A stretch of 64,000 nucleotides of DNA from Bacteroidota bacterium (lineage in GTDB: Bacteria > Bacteroidota > Bacteroidia > B-17B0 > Aurantibacillaceae): the NCBI GenBank assembly GCA_016702705.1, contig JADJDM010000006.1, positions 310,001 to 374,000 of the forward strand, written 5' to 3'. The notes beneath the pieces were generated by a model, which saw only the letters and a list, made by a program, of their open reading frames with translations, did not search any database and was not told the DNA's origin. Positions 41,195 to 50,700 of the stretch are shown here, piece by piece. Made by a program: the position numbers and the translations under genes. How positions within the stretch are numbered: the first letter of the stretch is position 1; each line of letters begins with the position of its first letter.

Positions 41195-42094
41195 ATGATA
41201 AAGCGCACCATTTACTTTGGCAACCCTGCAAATTTAAGGTTAAAAGACCAGCAAATGAGTATTGAAACCTATCCGGATGGCGAAATAAAAACGACTACTG
41301 TGCCTGTTGAAGATGTTGGTGTAGTTGTAATTGATAATCCTCAAATTACCATTAGTAGTGGTTTATTGCAGGCGCTACAAGCAAACAATGTTGTAGTTAT
41401 TACATGTGATTATCGGCACATTCCTCAAAGCTTATTATTGCCCATGGAAGGGCATAGCACGCAGCAAGAGCGTTACGAAGCACAATTGGCGGCAAGCGAA
41501 AATCTAAAAAAACAATTATGGCAACAAACGGTAATTCAAAAAATACGCAATCAAGGTGCAAATTTAGAGCAACTTTCGTTAAAGGCTGATTACCTTGTTC
41601 CACTATACAAAAATGTAAAAAGTGGCGATACCGATAATTGCGAGGCAACCGCTGCGGTTTATTATTGGCAAACTATTTTTAAACACATTGATGGTTTTGT
41701 AAGATACAGAGAAGGACCAGCTCCTAACAATTTTTTGAATTACGGTTATGCCATTTTACGGGCCACCATGGCGCGTAGTATAGTTTCGGCAGGCTTACTC
41801 CCCACTCTCGGTATTTTTCATAGCAACCGATACAATGCTTTTTGTTTAGCTGATGATTTAATGGAACCTTATCGTCCTTATGTAGATAAGATAGTGTATG
41901 ATATGGTTACCGAATATGGGGCAATAGATGAGCTACAAAAAGAACACAAAGCCATTTTACTTAAAATACCTGCAATGGATGTATTTATTGATGGAGAAAA
42001 TAGCCCCTTAATGATTGCTACCCAACGTACCGCAGTAAGTTTGGTAAAATGTTATGAGGGAACGCAGAGGAAAATGATTTATCCAGAATTATAA
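41195..42094 (+). CDS. cas1: CRISPR integrase Cas1 (type II)
   Basis: The 299-residue protein starts with the beta-strand domain of Cas1 (RTIYFGNPANLRLKDQQM, VVVIDNPQITISSGLL). The metal-binding residues of the helical domain are Glu150 (DNCEATAAVYYW), His209 (LGIFHSNRYN) and Asp220/Asp221 with Glu224 (FCLADDLMEPYRPYV). With Cas2 it should integrate new spacers into the array. The length and the ADDLMEPYRP pattern fit type II Cas1. It follows the RAYT gene by 10 bp and is separated from cas2 by 97 bp holding a palindromic element. Confidence 0.97.
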   Translation: MIKRTIYFGNPANLRLKDQQMSIETYPDGEIKTTTVPVEDVGVVVIDNPQITISSGLLQALQANNVVVITCDYRHIPQSLLLPMEGHSTQQERYEAQLAASENLKKQLWQQTVIQKIRNQGANLEQLSLKADYLVPLYKNVKSGDTDNCEATAAVYYWQTIFKHIDGFVRYREGPAPNNFLNYGYAILRATMARSIVSAGLLPTLGIFHSNRYNAFCLADDLMEPYRPYVDKIVYDMVTEYGAIDELQKEHKAILLKIPAMDVFIDGENSPLMIATQRTAVSLVKCYEGTQRKMIYPEL

Positions 42095-42158
42095 ATTAAA
42101 GCCGTCTCTCGATACATTCGCCTGAAAAAGGCGAACTCTCGACATGACTTTAATTTAT
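42091..42158. repeat. REP-like palindromic element between cas1 and cas2
   Basis: Perfect 11-bp outer arms ATAAATTAAAG (42091-42101) and CTTTAATTTAT (42148-42158) enclose an inner hairpin TTCGCCT (42117-42123) and AGGCGAA (42129-42135), plus two direct copies of CTCTCGA. The cas1 stop lies inside the left arm. A CTCTCGA core is shared with the REP-like insertion at 18581. It could also act as a weak processing or attenuation structure. Confidence 0.65.
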
Positions 42159-42191
42159 TATAATGAGGTTTGAAATTATATAATTGCAAAA

Positions 42192-42533
42192 ATGATAGAA
42201 ACCGAACGTTTAAATGCCTACCGCATCATGTGGACACTAGTAATGTACGACTTACCAACCGAAACAAAAAAAGACCGAAAGGCGGCGGCCCGATTCAGGA
42301 AAGAATTGATGCAGGATGGCTTTAGTATGTTTCAGTTTAGCATGTACGTGCGGCACAGTGCTAGTAGCGAAAATGCCGATGTGCATAAAAGAAGGGTTAA
42401 AAATCTGCTACCTCAACATGGCAAAGTGGGTATTTTACAAATTACCGACAAACAATTTGGGCAAATTGAGCTTTTTTATGGTAAAAAGCCAGCGGAAGTG
42501 CCAAATGTACCTCAACAATTAGAACTTTTTTAG
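42192..42533 (+). CDS. cas2: CRISPR adaptation protein Cas2
   Basis: The 113-residue protein has the ferredoxin-like Cas2 fold: first strand IMWTLVMYDLPTETKKDRKA with the conserved Asp after the strand, FRKELMQDGFSMFQFSMYVR, and a GILQITDKQFGQIELFYG segment. The tail ends VPQQLELF. It forms the Cas1-Cas2 integration complex. The start could be the ATG at 42192 or an internal Met at the first strand; the 42192 start gives the usual II-C N-terminus. The gene ends 15 bp before a strong hairpin. Confidence 0.96.
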   Translation: MIETERLNAYRIMWTLVMYDLPTETKKDRKAAARFRKELMQDGFSMFQFSMYVRHSASSENADVHKRRVKNLLPQHGKVGILQITDKQFGQIELFYGKKPAEVPNVPQQLELF

Positions 42534-42548
42534 GTTTTAGGAATAAAA

Positions 42549-42571
42549 AAACCGAGCCTAGGGCTCGGTTT
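42549..42571 (-). terminator. Terminator of the CRISPR array (and cas2)
   Basis: AAACCGAGCC and GGGCTCGGTTT form a stem with a seven-base T-run on the minus strand and a shorter T-run on the plus strand. It lies 77 bp beyond the last repeat in the minus direction, so it fits termination of a minus-strand pre-crRNA and, less strongly, of the cas operon. Confidence 0.8.
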
Positions 42572-42647
42572 AGTAATTGACAAACTGATTTTTTTAATCG
42601 TTAAATTCGATTTAAAGCCTTTGATATCAATGATTTTCAACCAACAA

Positions 42648-44348
42648 GTTGTTCATCAATAAATCAAAGATACAATTTGAAAGCAAATCACAAACTTGGA
42701 TTGTTGCAAAGTTGTTCATCAATAAATCAAAGATACAATTTGAAAGCAAACCCCGTATTGTACGTTGTTCATCAATAAATCAAAGATACAATTTGAAAGC
42801 AAATCACAACTAGGACTTGCCTACTGTTCCCTCCATAAATACCGTTGTTCATCAATAAATCAAAGATACAATTTGAAAGCAAATCACAACAACGTTTAAA
42901 TGTGATCACAATGTTGTTTATCAATAAATCAAAGATACAATTTGAAAGCAAATCACAACAGTAGCAAAGTTGTTATCAATAAATCAAGACAAGGTTGTTC
43001 ATCAATAAATCAAAGATACAATTTGAAAGCAAATCACAACTATAACATAGCAGTTAATTGTAGTAGCTAAGTTGTTCATCAATAAATCAAAGATACAATT
43101 TGAAAGCAAATCACAACCTCTAATCCAAGATTGAACTTTTTATCAATGTTGTTCATCAATAAATCAAAGATACAATTTGAAAGCAAATCACAACTTGGTA
43201 AACCTTCAAACAAATCTCTTACCAGTTGTTCATCAATAAATCAAAGATACAATTTGAAAGCAAATCACAACCCGTAATAGTTGGGTTTACATTCATTTTA
43301 CGTTGTTCATCAATAAATCAAAGATACAATTTGAAAGCAAATCACAACCCATTGCCTCGTATTCTCTTTCAGTTTGTTGTTGTTCATCAATAAATCAAAG
43401 ATACAATTTGAAAGCAAATCACAACCCGCTGGTGATGATTGGTGTGTAAAATTAGTTGTTCATCAATAAATCAAAGATACAATTTGAAAGCAAATCACAA
43501 CCCACCCCAATCTCTTCCATCTTCAGGTTTAGTTGTTCATCAATAAATCAAAGATACAATTTGAAAGCAAATCACAACCTGGTATAGATGCTGAAAATAT
43601 TAGTATCAGTTGTTCATCAATAAATCAAAGATACAATTTGAAAGCAAATCACAACTAAGCAAGTTTGTTGTTAATCACGATATAGTTGTTCATCAATAAA
43701 TCAAAGATACAATTTGAAAGCAAATCACAACGGTGGTTCTATACCTACTATTATTACCATGTTGTTCATCAATAAATCAAAGATACAATTTGAAAGCAAA
43801 TCACAACCTTTTCGCATAGACCAAATTTTTTGATTTGTTGTTCATCAATAAATCAAAGATACAATTTGAAAGCAAATCACAACCCGTCGTTATACATTAG
43901 CGACTCTAACCACGTTGTTCATCAATAAATCAAAGATACAATTTGAAAGCAAATCACAACAAGTGTTGTCAAGGCATGGCTAATAGGGTTAAAGTTGTTC
44001 ATCAATAAATCAAAGATACAATTTGAAAGCAAATCACAACTATCCTTCTAGTATCTAGCATAAATACGCTGTTGTTCATCAATAAATCAAAGATACAATT
44101 TGAAAGCAAATCACAACTACCTCTAGCCTCCTCCTCTTTAGCAATATGTTGTTCATCAATAAATCAAAGATACAATTTGAAAGCAAATCACAACCAGTAC
44201 TTAAGTCCTCTTTTTTGAGGATTTGTTGTTCATCAATAAATCAAAGATACAATTTGAAAGCAAATCACAACCAATGGCGTATGTCTAAGCGAAAAGAAAA
44301 GGTTGTTCATCAATAAATCAAAGATACAATTTGAAAGCAAATCACAAA
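42648..44348 (-). CRISPR. Type II-C CRISPR array, 23 repeats of 47 nt
   Basis: The repeat as written on the plus strand runs from GTTGTTCATCAATAAATCAA to GCAAATCACAAC (47 nt). From 42994 to 44348 there are 18 regular repeats and 17 spacers of 29-33 nt. The cas2-side end (42648-42993) is worn: units of 63 and 53 bp with shortened spacers, one repeat truncated at 42750, a variant repeat at 42913 and a 20-nt repeat fragment at 42969. The terminal repeat at 44302 differs only in its last base. Anti-repeat direction, the T-rich side of the terminator at 42549 and decay at the low end all point to minus-strand transcription, with the newest spacers near secDF. Confidence 0.97.
44302..44348 (-). promoter_or_regulatory. 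First crRNA repeat carrying a promoter-like TTTG-N18-TATCTTTG
   Basis: On the minus strand every complete repeat has TATCTTTG at nt 23-30, a match to the -7 consensus TAnnTTTG, with GTTG at nt 1-4. In this first repeat the initial G is T, giving a perfect TTTG 18 bp upstream. Transcription would start near nt 37, shortly before the spacer. Confidence 0.45.
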
Positions 44349-44380
44349 AAAACGCCCCGACAAAATTGTCGAGGCGTTTT
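44346..44380 (-). terminator. secDF terminator fused to the first CRISPR repeat
   Basis: On the minus strand AAAACGCCTCGACAA and TTGTCGGGGCGTTTT form a long stem with one mismatch, followed by a T-run (44352-44346) whose last three bases are the first three of the CRISPR repeat. The secDF stop is only 20 bp upstream. Confidence 0.9.
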
Positions 44381-44399
44381 AAATAAATTCAAAATCTTA

Positions 44400-47300
44400 T
44401 TAAGCTACTTTCTTTCTATCGAAATCAACAACTATTGGAGTTGAGATACATAATGAAGAGTAAGTACCAATGATACGACCGATTAACAATGCGAAGATGA
44501 ATCCGCGGATACTGTCGCCACCAAAGATGAAAATTACTAATAATACGAAGAATACAGTTAATGAAGTTAATATAGTACGACTTAATGTACTGTTTAATGC
44601 GAAGTTAATTAACTTGTTACGCTCTTCACCAAATACATCTGATTTTCCACTATCAGCTAAACGCTCACGAATACGGTCGAATACAACAACTGTCTCTGTC
44701 ATGGTGTAACCCATAACGGTTAAGATTGCTGCGATGAAATCCTGACCAATCTCTAAAGAGAAAGGAAGTAATCCATCAAAAATAGTGTAGCATGATAATA
44801 CGATTAAAGCATCATGGAACAATGCGATAACCGCACCTAAACCATATTGCCATTTTTTGAATCGGATTACGATGTAGATAAACATTACTAAACAAGAGAA
44901 TAAAATTGCTCCGTAAGCTCCGTAAACAATATCCGTTGCAATTGCAGGACCTACTTTTTGCTCACTTACAATTTCAAATTTAGAACCTGAAGTTGATAAA
45001 CCTGTTTTCAAGATATCTTCCACTTGCTTATCAGCAGTTTCATTTTGATCAGAAATACGGTAAGAAGTAGTGATTTTTAATTGACTTGCAGAACCTGCAG
45101 TTTTAACCTCTGGAGCTTCGTCTTCAAAAGCTTTAGTTAATTTAGATTTTACATCTTCAGTGTTCATGTCTTTTTCAAAGCGAACGATGTAAGTTCTACC
45201 ACCTTTAAAATCTACACCTAAATTTAAACCACCATTTTTAAAGTAGAAAACAGCTCCTAAAATAATGATAATAGCAGAAATTGAATAATATACTTTTCTT
45301 CTTCCAACGAAATCGAATGCAATGTTTTTGAAAGCATTTCTTGTCATTCCGTTATCGAAACTTAAATTAACTTTTCTATTTAATAAAGTATCAAACACAA
45401 CGCGAGATAACAATACCGCTGCAAATAATGAAGAGATAATACCAATACATAAAGTAGTAGCAAAACCTTGAACTGGTCCATTACCAAAGATGTAAAGAAT
45501 TAAACCTAAAATTAATAAAGTAACATTTGAATCGATGATCGAAGACATTGCATGTTTAAAACCTTCTTTAATTGCTAGTGCCATTCCTTTACCAAGAGCT
45601 AATTCTTCACGAATACGCTCAAAAATTAAGATGTTTGCATCCACCGATAAACCGATGGTGAGTACGATACCTGCAATACCTGGTAATGTTAATACAGCTC
45701 CTAAAGAAACCAACACACCCATGATGAAGAATAAGTTGATTAACAATGCTAAGTTAGCTACCCAACCCGCTTTGTTATAATACATTGCCATAAAGATTAA
45801 GATAACGATGAAGGCAATAACAAATGATAATAAACCACTTTCAATTGCCTCAGCACCTAACGTTGGTCCAACAATAGTTGATTGAACGATACGAGCAGTA
45901 GCAGGTAATTTACCAGCACTTAAAATTGCAACTAAAGCGTCAGCCTCAGCTTGGTCAAAGTTTCCAGAGATTTGTGAGCTTCCGTTTGGAATTTCGCCAT
46001 TAACTGTTGGAGCAGAATAAACTAAACCATCCATTACAATAGCAATACAACGACCACGATCGTTAGGATCTTGAGGATTTTTTGGAGAGTTAGCTGCAGT
46101 TAATTTTTTCCATTTTTGAGCTGCCTCAGGATTCATATTCATAGAGATTACGATTTTACCGTTCTCCATTCCTTTATCCGCTTTAGCAATGATATCACCA
46201 TATAATGCAGGCTTACCGTTTCTATCTGTAATCTTAATTGCGTGTAACTCTAAATAATCACTTCCTTTATCAGCCTTAGCTGCCCAATAAAATTTTACTT
46301 TTGAAGGGAATAAACCTTTAACGCTTGTTAAGTTTAAATACTTATTTACTAGAGCTGTATCCTTAATACGAGCAACACCAACAACAGAACCTGGCGCAGG
46401 ATACTGTTGTTTTTGTTCGTTCATATAAACACGAGGTACTAGAGGTCCACCACCAAAGAAGAAAGGATTTTCTTTTTGTGCAGCAGCTAATGAAGTATCC
46501 TTTGCAGCATTAGGGTCTTTTGCTTTGGCAGCCATTTTTCTTCTAACGTAGAATCCCTTTTTGAAGAAGCTGCTAATTTCGCTAATTCAGTTGAATCAGC
46601 TAAAAATTTTGCTAATTCAGCTTTAGTCATTTTAGCTCTATCAACAGTAACAACAGCAACCGAATCTTTCTTAAGTGTATCTTCAACTGCAGTTGTAGGA
46701 TTTAAATAAGCTTTTACTTTTTTGTTTGCTTCAAATAATGAATTAATTAACTCATAATTTTCATATGTTTCCCAAAACTCTAAGTTTGCAGTTCCTTGCA
46801 ACAATTTACGAACACGGTCTTTATCTTGTACACCTGGTAACTCAATTAAGATACGACCACTAGCTTCTAATTGTTGAATGTTAGGTTGCGCTACACCGAA
46901 ACGGTCAATACGAGAACGGTATGTTTTCTTAGCGTTATCAACTGCTTCGTTAACGCGTTCTTTAACGTATTCTAAAACTTGGTCGTTAGTAGCGTTATAA
47001 TCAATTTTTCCTTTGTTCTCAATAGTTTGGAATAAAGGTGCTAATCTTCCTGATGGAGCAACTTTTCTGTAGCTATCTGCAAATAAAGCAACGAAATCTT
47101 TATTGTTTTCTACACCTAAGTTTTTCTTCGTTAAAGCAATTGCTTCGTTAAATGCAGGATCAGGATTGTTATTAGATAAACCTTTGATGATATCACCAAC
47201 AGATAATTCTAAAGTAACGTTGATACCACCACGTAAGTCAAGACCTAAGTTAATTTCTTTACCTTTTGCTTGCTCGTAAGTATAGTTTGTTAAACCGATA

Positions 47301-47566
47301 TTGTAAACCGGTTGGTTTTTCATTGAATCTAAATAAGCTGTTTCTTTTAAACCTGCTACTGAATCTAAATAAGCTTTTTCTTTGTTTACATCACCCACAA
47401 CAAAAACCTTTCCTACTTGTTTTACTGTTGCTAATTGAGCATAAGAAGAAGCGTAAGCTTTTGCGTCAGCTTCAACACCACGTGTTACCCACGTAAAAGA
47501 TAAATAGAAAATACAGGCTAAACCTAATAAAATCGCGAATAAATTAATTGCACCTTTGTTTTGCAT
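44400..47566 (-). CDS. secDF: Fused protein translocase SecDF, one frameshift
   Basis: Two frames (46487-47566 and 44400-46535) join into a 1055-residue SecDF if one base is added to the T5 run at 46535-46539; the join reads DSTLEEKMAAKAKDPN. The SecD half has a first membrane helix (INLFAILLGLACIFYLSF), GLDLRGGINVTLEL, the P1 region with LLQGTANLEFWETY, and helices with GLSVDANILIFERIREE. The SecF half has NLGVDFKGGRTYIVRF and TETVVVFDRIRERL. Fusion of SecD and SecF is usual in Bacteroidota. It pulls exported proteins through SecYEG using the proton gradient. Its terminator touches the CRISPR array. Confidence 0.93.
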
Positions 47567-47595
47567 AATAGACTTCTGTTCTAAATTTAAGGGTG

Positions 47596-47627
47596 CAAAT
47601 ATATCATTTGCCTTTTATATTACCAAT
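47596..47627 (-). promoter_or_regulatory. secDF promoter
   Basis: On the minus strand ATTG (47627-47624), a 20-bp spacer and a perfect TATATTTG (47603-47596) match the Bacteroidota pattern. The ATG follows after 29 bp. Confidence 0.7.
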
Positions 47628-47772
47628 TTTATATGCTAATCATTTATAAACTGATTTTAACAATTGATTTCCAGTAAATTAACTCATATAATCACGAAAA
47701 ATAAGTGAGAGATAAAAAAACGGCTTAGGTTAGCTGAATTTACTATTTTAGCCTTCTGAAAATTAAACGATA

Positions 47773-50700
47773 ATGAAAAAAATTCTTTCACTAGCATTAG
47801 CTTTTTCGCTAATTAGTACTTTTAGCTTCTCTCAATCAACTTTTGGATTTGTAGAAAAATTTGGTTTTGATGGGCAAAATGGGTCGGTAACCACAATGGC
47901 TTCATTTAAAGGAAAACTATATGCTGGTATGGGCGCTTTTTCTGCCCCTATTTTTAGCTCAACTAATGGTGATCCAAATTCATTTTCAAATGTTTATGAC
48001 CCTATGTTGCATCATAAAGTAAGTAATTTTTGCGTTACTACTGATGGCTTAGGTTATATTTATGCAGGATTAATAGGCGGAGCATCCATGCCGCAAAGAC
48101 TAATTAATAATAATCAAGTACAAGCTACACCTGCATCCAAAGTAGTTAGAAGTATCGACGGTGTAACATGGGAAGATTATTATGAATTACCATTTGGATC
48201 AATGGATCAATTGGAAATCAGAGCCATTAATGTGTTTAATGGTACAGGAGCAATTGACTCTGTTTATATTGCTTACACAGATGATAATGGTTACAGTCAC
48301 ATTGTTAGAAACGCTATTGATGCAAATGACTTTGTTAACTCAGCAACATGGCAAGAGGTAGCTAACTTTAATACACTTTTTGGAAGTACGTCTAATATAA
48401 CTTCTAGTGTAGTTTATGCAGGTAAATTAATTTATTCAACATCTGACAACAGATTATTTGAAACTGCTGATGGTATTAACTATACAGAGAACACTAATTT
48501 TTACAATTCAATGGGCGGTGGTTCGACTATGCTCAATAATTATACAACTAGCCTAGGTGTATTTGGAGGTAATCTTTATCTCGGAACTTATAACGACAAT
48601 AGTGCACAATTGTGGAAAACAAGTGATGGGTTAGTATTTGACTCGTTATTATCTATTCCCAATTTTTATAGAATAAAAAATTTAACTAATGCAGGTGGAA
48701 AACTATGGATGCTTGCAACAGATTTTAATTTATTTCAAGTTGGTTCATACGACGGTACGACCTATACCATTGAAAACAATAATGAATTTGGTTCTGTAGA
48801 CATTGAAGCTGAGTATAACTCTGCAATAACTGAATTTGACAATCATCTTTATATTGGAGTTGAGCACAATGATGGTGGTGGAAAACGATTAGCAAATAAT
48901 CCAAAAACAAAAGGTGAAGTAAAACGCGTAACAAATAATCCAACTAAACAAATATTAGAAATGGGCAGTAATGGTGGTCAAATATGGAGAAGCTGCCTTG
49001 TTGGTCCAATGCCTATTGTTTCAATTAATAATGGAGTAGATACCACAGTATGTGTTGGTGCTTCAGTTGTTTTAAATGCAAGTGCGGGTTTTAGTAATTA
49101 CCTTTGGTTAGAAGACGAAACTACACAATCAATAATAACAAACACAACAGGATTTTACGCAGTTACAGTAACGGATGCAAATGGCTGCAAAAACACAGCA
49201 GAATACACTATTTTAAACCCCAACATTATTAATGTTACGTTTAATGATTCAATTACAAACACAACGATATCTCCAATAATTGTTTGTGAAGGATTTACTA
49301 CTCCAACATTACTTGCAAAAGCAGAAAGTGATTCTTTTGGTTTAAAACTAGGAAACCCCAATAAAGGTTTTGTAACTCCAGGCTCAACATCATTTGCTTC
49401 TCGTCAGTTAACCATTGAACTATGGATTAACCCTTCAACAACAAATAATGGGATGATTGTTACTGAATATGATTTAGGAGGAAATTGGAATTTAGACAAC
49501 CATGATGTAATTGAATATTATGGTGGAACTATTTATGTTGAGTTACCTGGAATGAGTGAAACAAACATTGGAAATGTTCCAATCAATCAATGGTCGCATG
49601 TTGTTTTACGTTTTGATGGTACAACATTAAATGGCTTTATTAATGGTGTGCCAGGTGGAAGCCCTATTACTGGTTCTTGGGCCTTACCAACAAGTGGAAG
49701 CGATGCATTTAAAGTTGGTCACACGTTCGCTAATGGAATTGGAAGTACTGGAACAATGGATGGTATTATTAAAGACCTTCGTATTTGGAACACTGCAAGA
49801 ACTGATTCTGCAATACTTGCAGACATGAATAATTTACCTATTGGAGTTTATCCTAATTTAATTTATCATTATCCACTTAACGAAGGATCTGGAAATGTTG
49901 CAAATGACATTAGTGGAAATGCAAATCACTCAGTTAACCTTACTGGTACTTTTGTTAGCCCGCAAGTGGTTACTATTACACCTGCTGCTGGAGCTATTGA
50001 TTTAGGAAATAATTACTTCCAATTTAATCCAAGTCAAACTACAACATACAATGCTTCATATACAAACTCTACAGGATGTTTAGTAAACAGTGTTTTTACC
50101 GTTGAAGTTCCACAAGTTAATTTTACAGGAAGTTTACCTGCTATATGTGGTGGTTTAGATGCAAGTATTTACATGGCAACTCCTGGCTCATACACTATTA
50201 CACCAAGTGTTATTGATGCAAATCCATATTTCACTCCATCTCCGCAACCTACAATTCCTACTTGGTATTATGTGAGTGGATTTTCATCAAATGCTGGTTG
50301 CGCAATTAGTGATTCCATTTTAATTAATGTAGGACCAACATTCTTATCAAATGTAGGAAATCCTTTACCATTAACACCTTGTGAGGAATCAATTATTACT
50401 CTTGATGTTTTAGCTTCTGATGGTACTGCACCCTATACCTTCTATTGGCAATTAAGTGGCGCAACACCATTTGATACAACAAATGTAGATTCGTTATCCT
50501 ATTTTGCAGGAAGCCTTAATTCATTTGTAACTGCAACAGGTATTGATGGTATTGGTTGTCCTTTAAGTCCTCCAGTTACATTTAATATTAACCCAATTGC
50601 TAGTTCAATATTAACTGGGCATGTTACAACTCCTCCTCCAACATCATTAAACATAGATAATGGATTTGTTTACGTATTTAAACATCAACCTGGTAATGCA

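Noticed and set aside
42648..44348. Transcription of the CRISPR array from the plus strand, in line with the cas operon
   Set aside because: The tracrRNA anti-repeat, the T-run side of the hairpin at 42549 and the decayed low-coordinate end all favour the minus strand. A plus-strand tracrRNA would run straight into the cas9 start with no room for its tail.
44400..47566. Separate secD and secF genes
   Set aside because: The two open frames overlap and become one SecDF when a single base is added at 46535-46539. The frame break does not fall at the SecD/SecF domain boundary.
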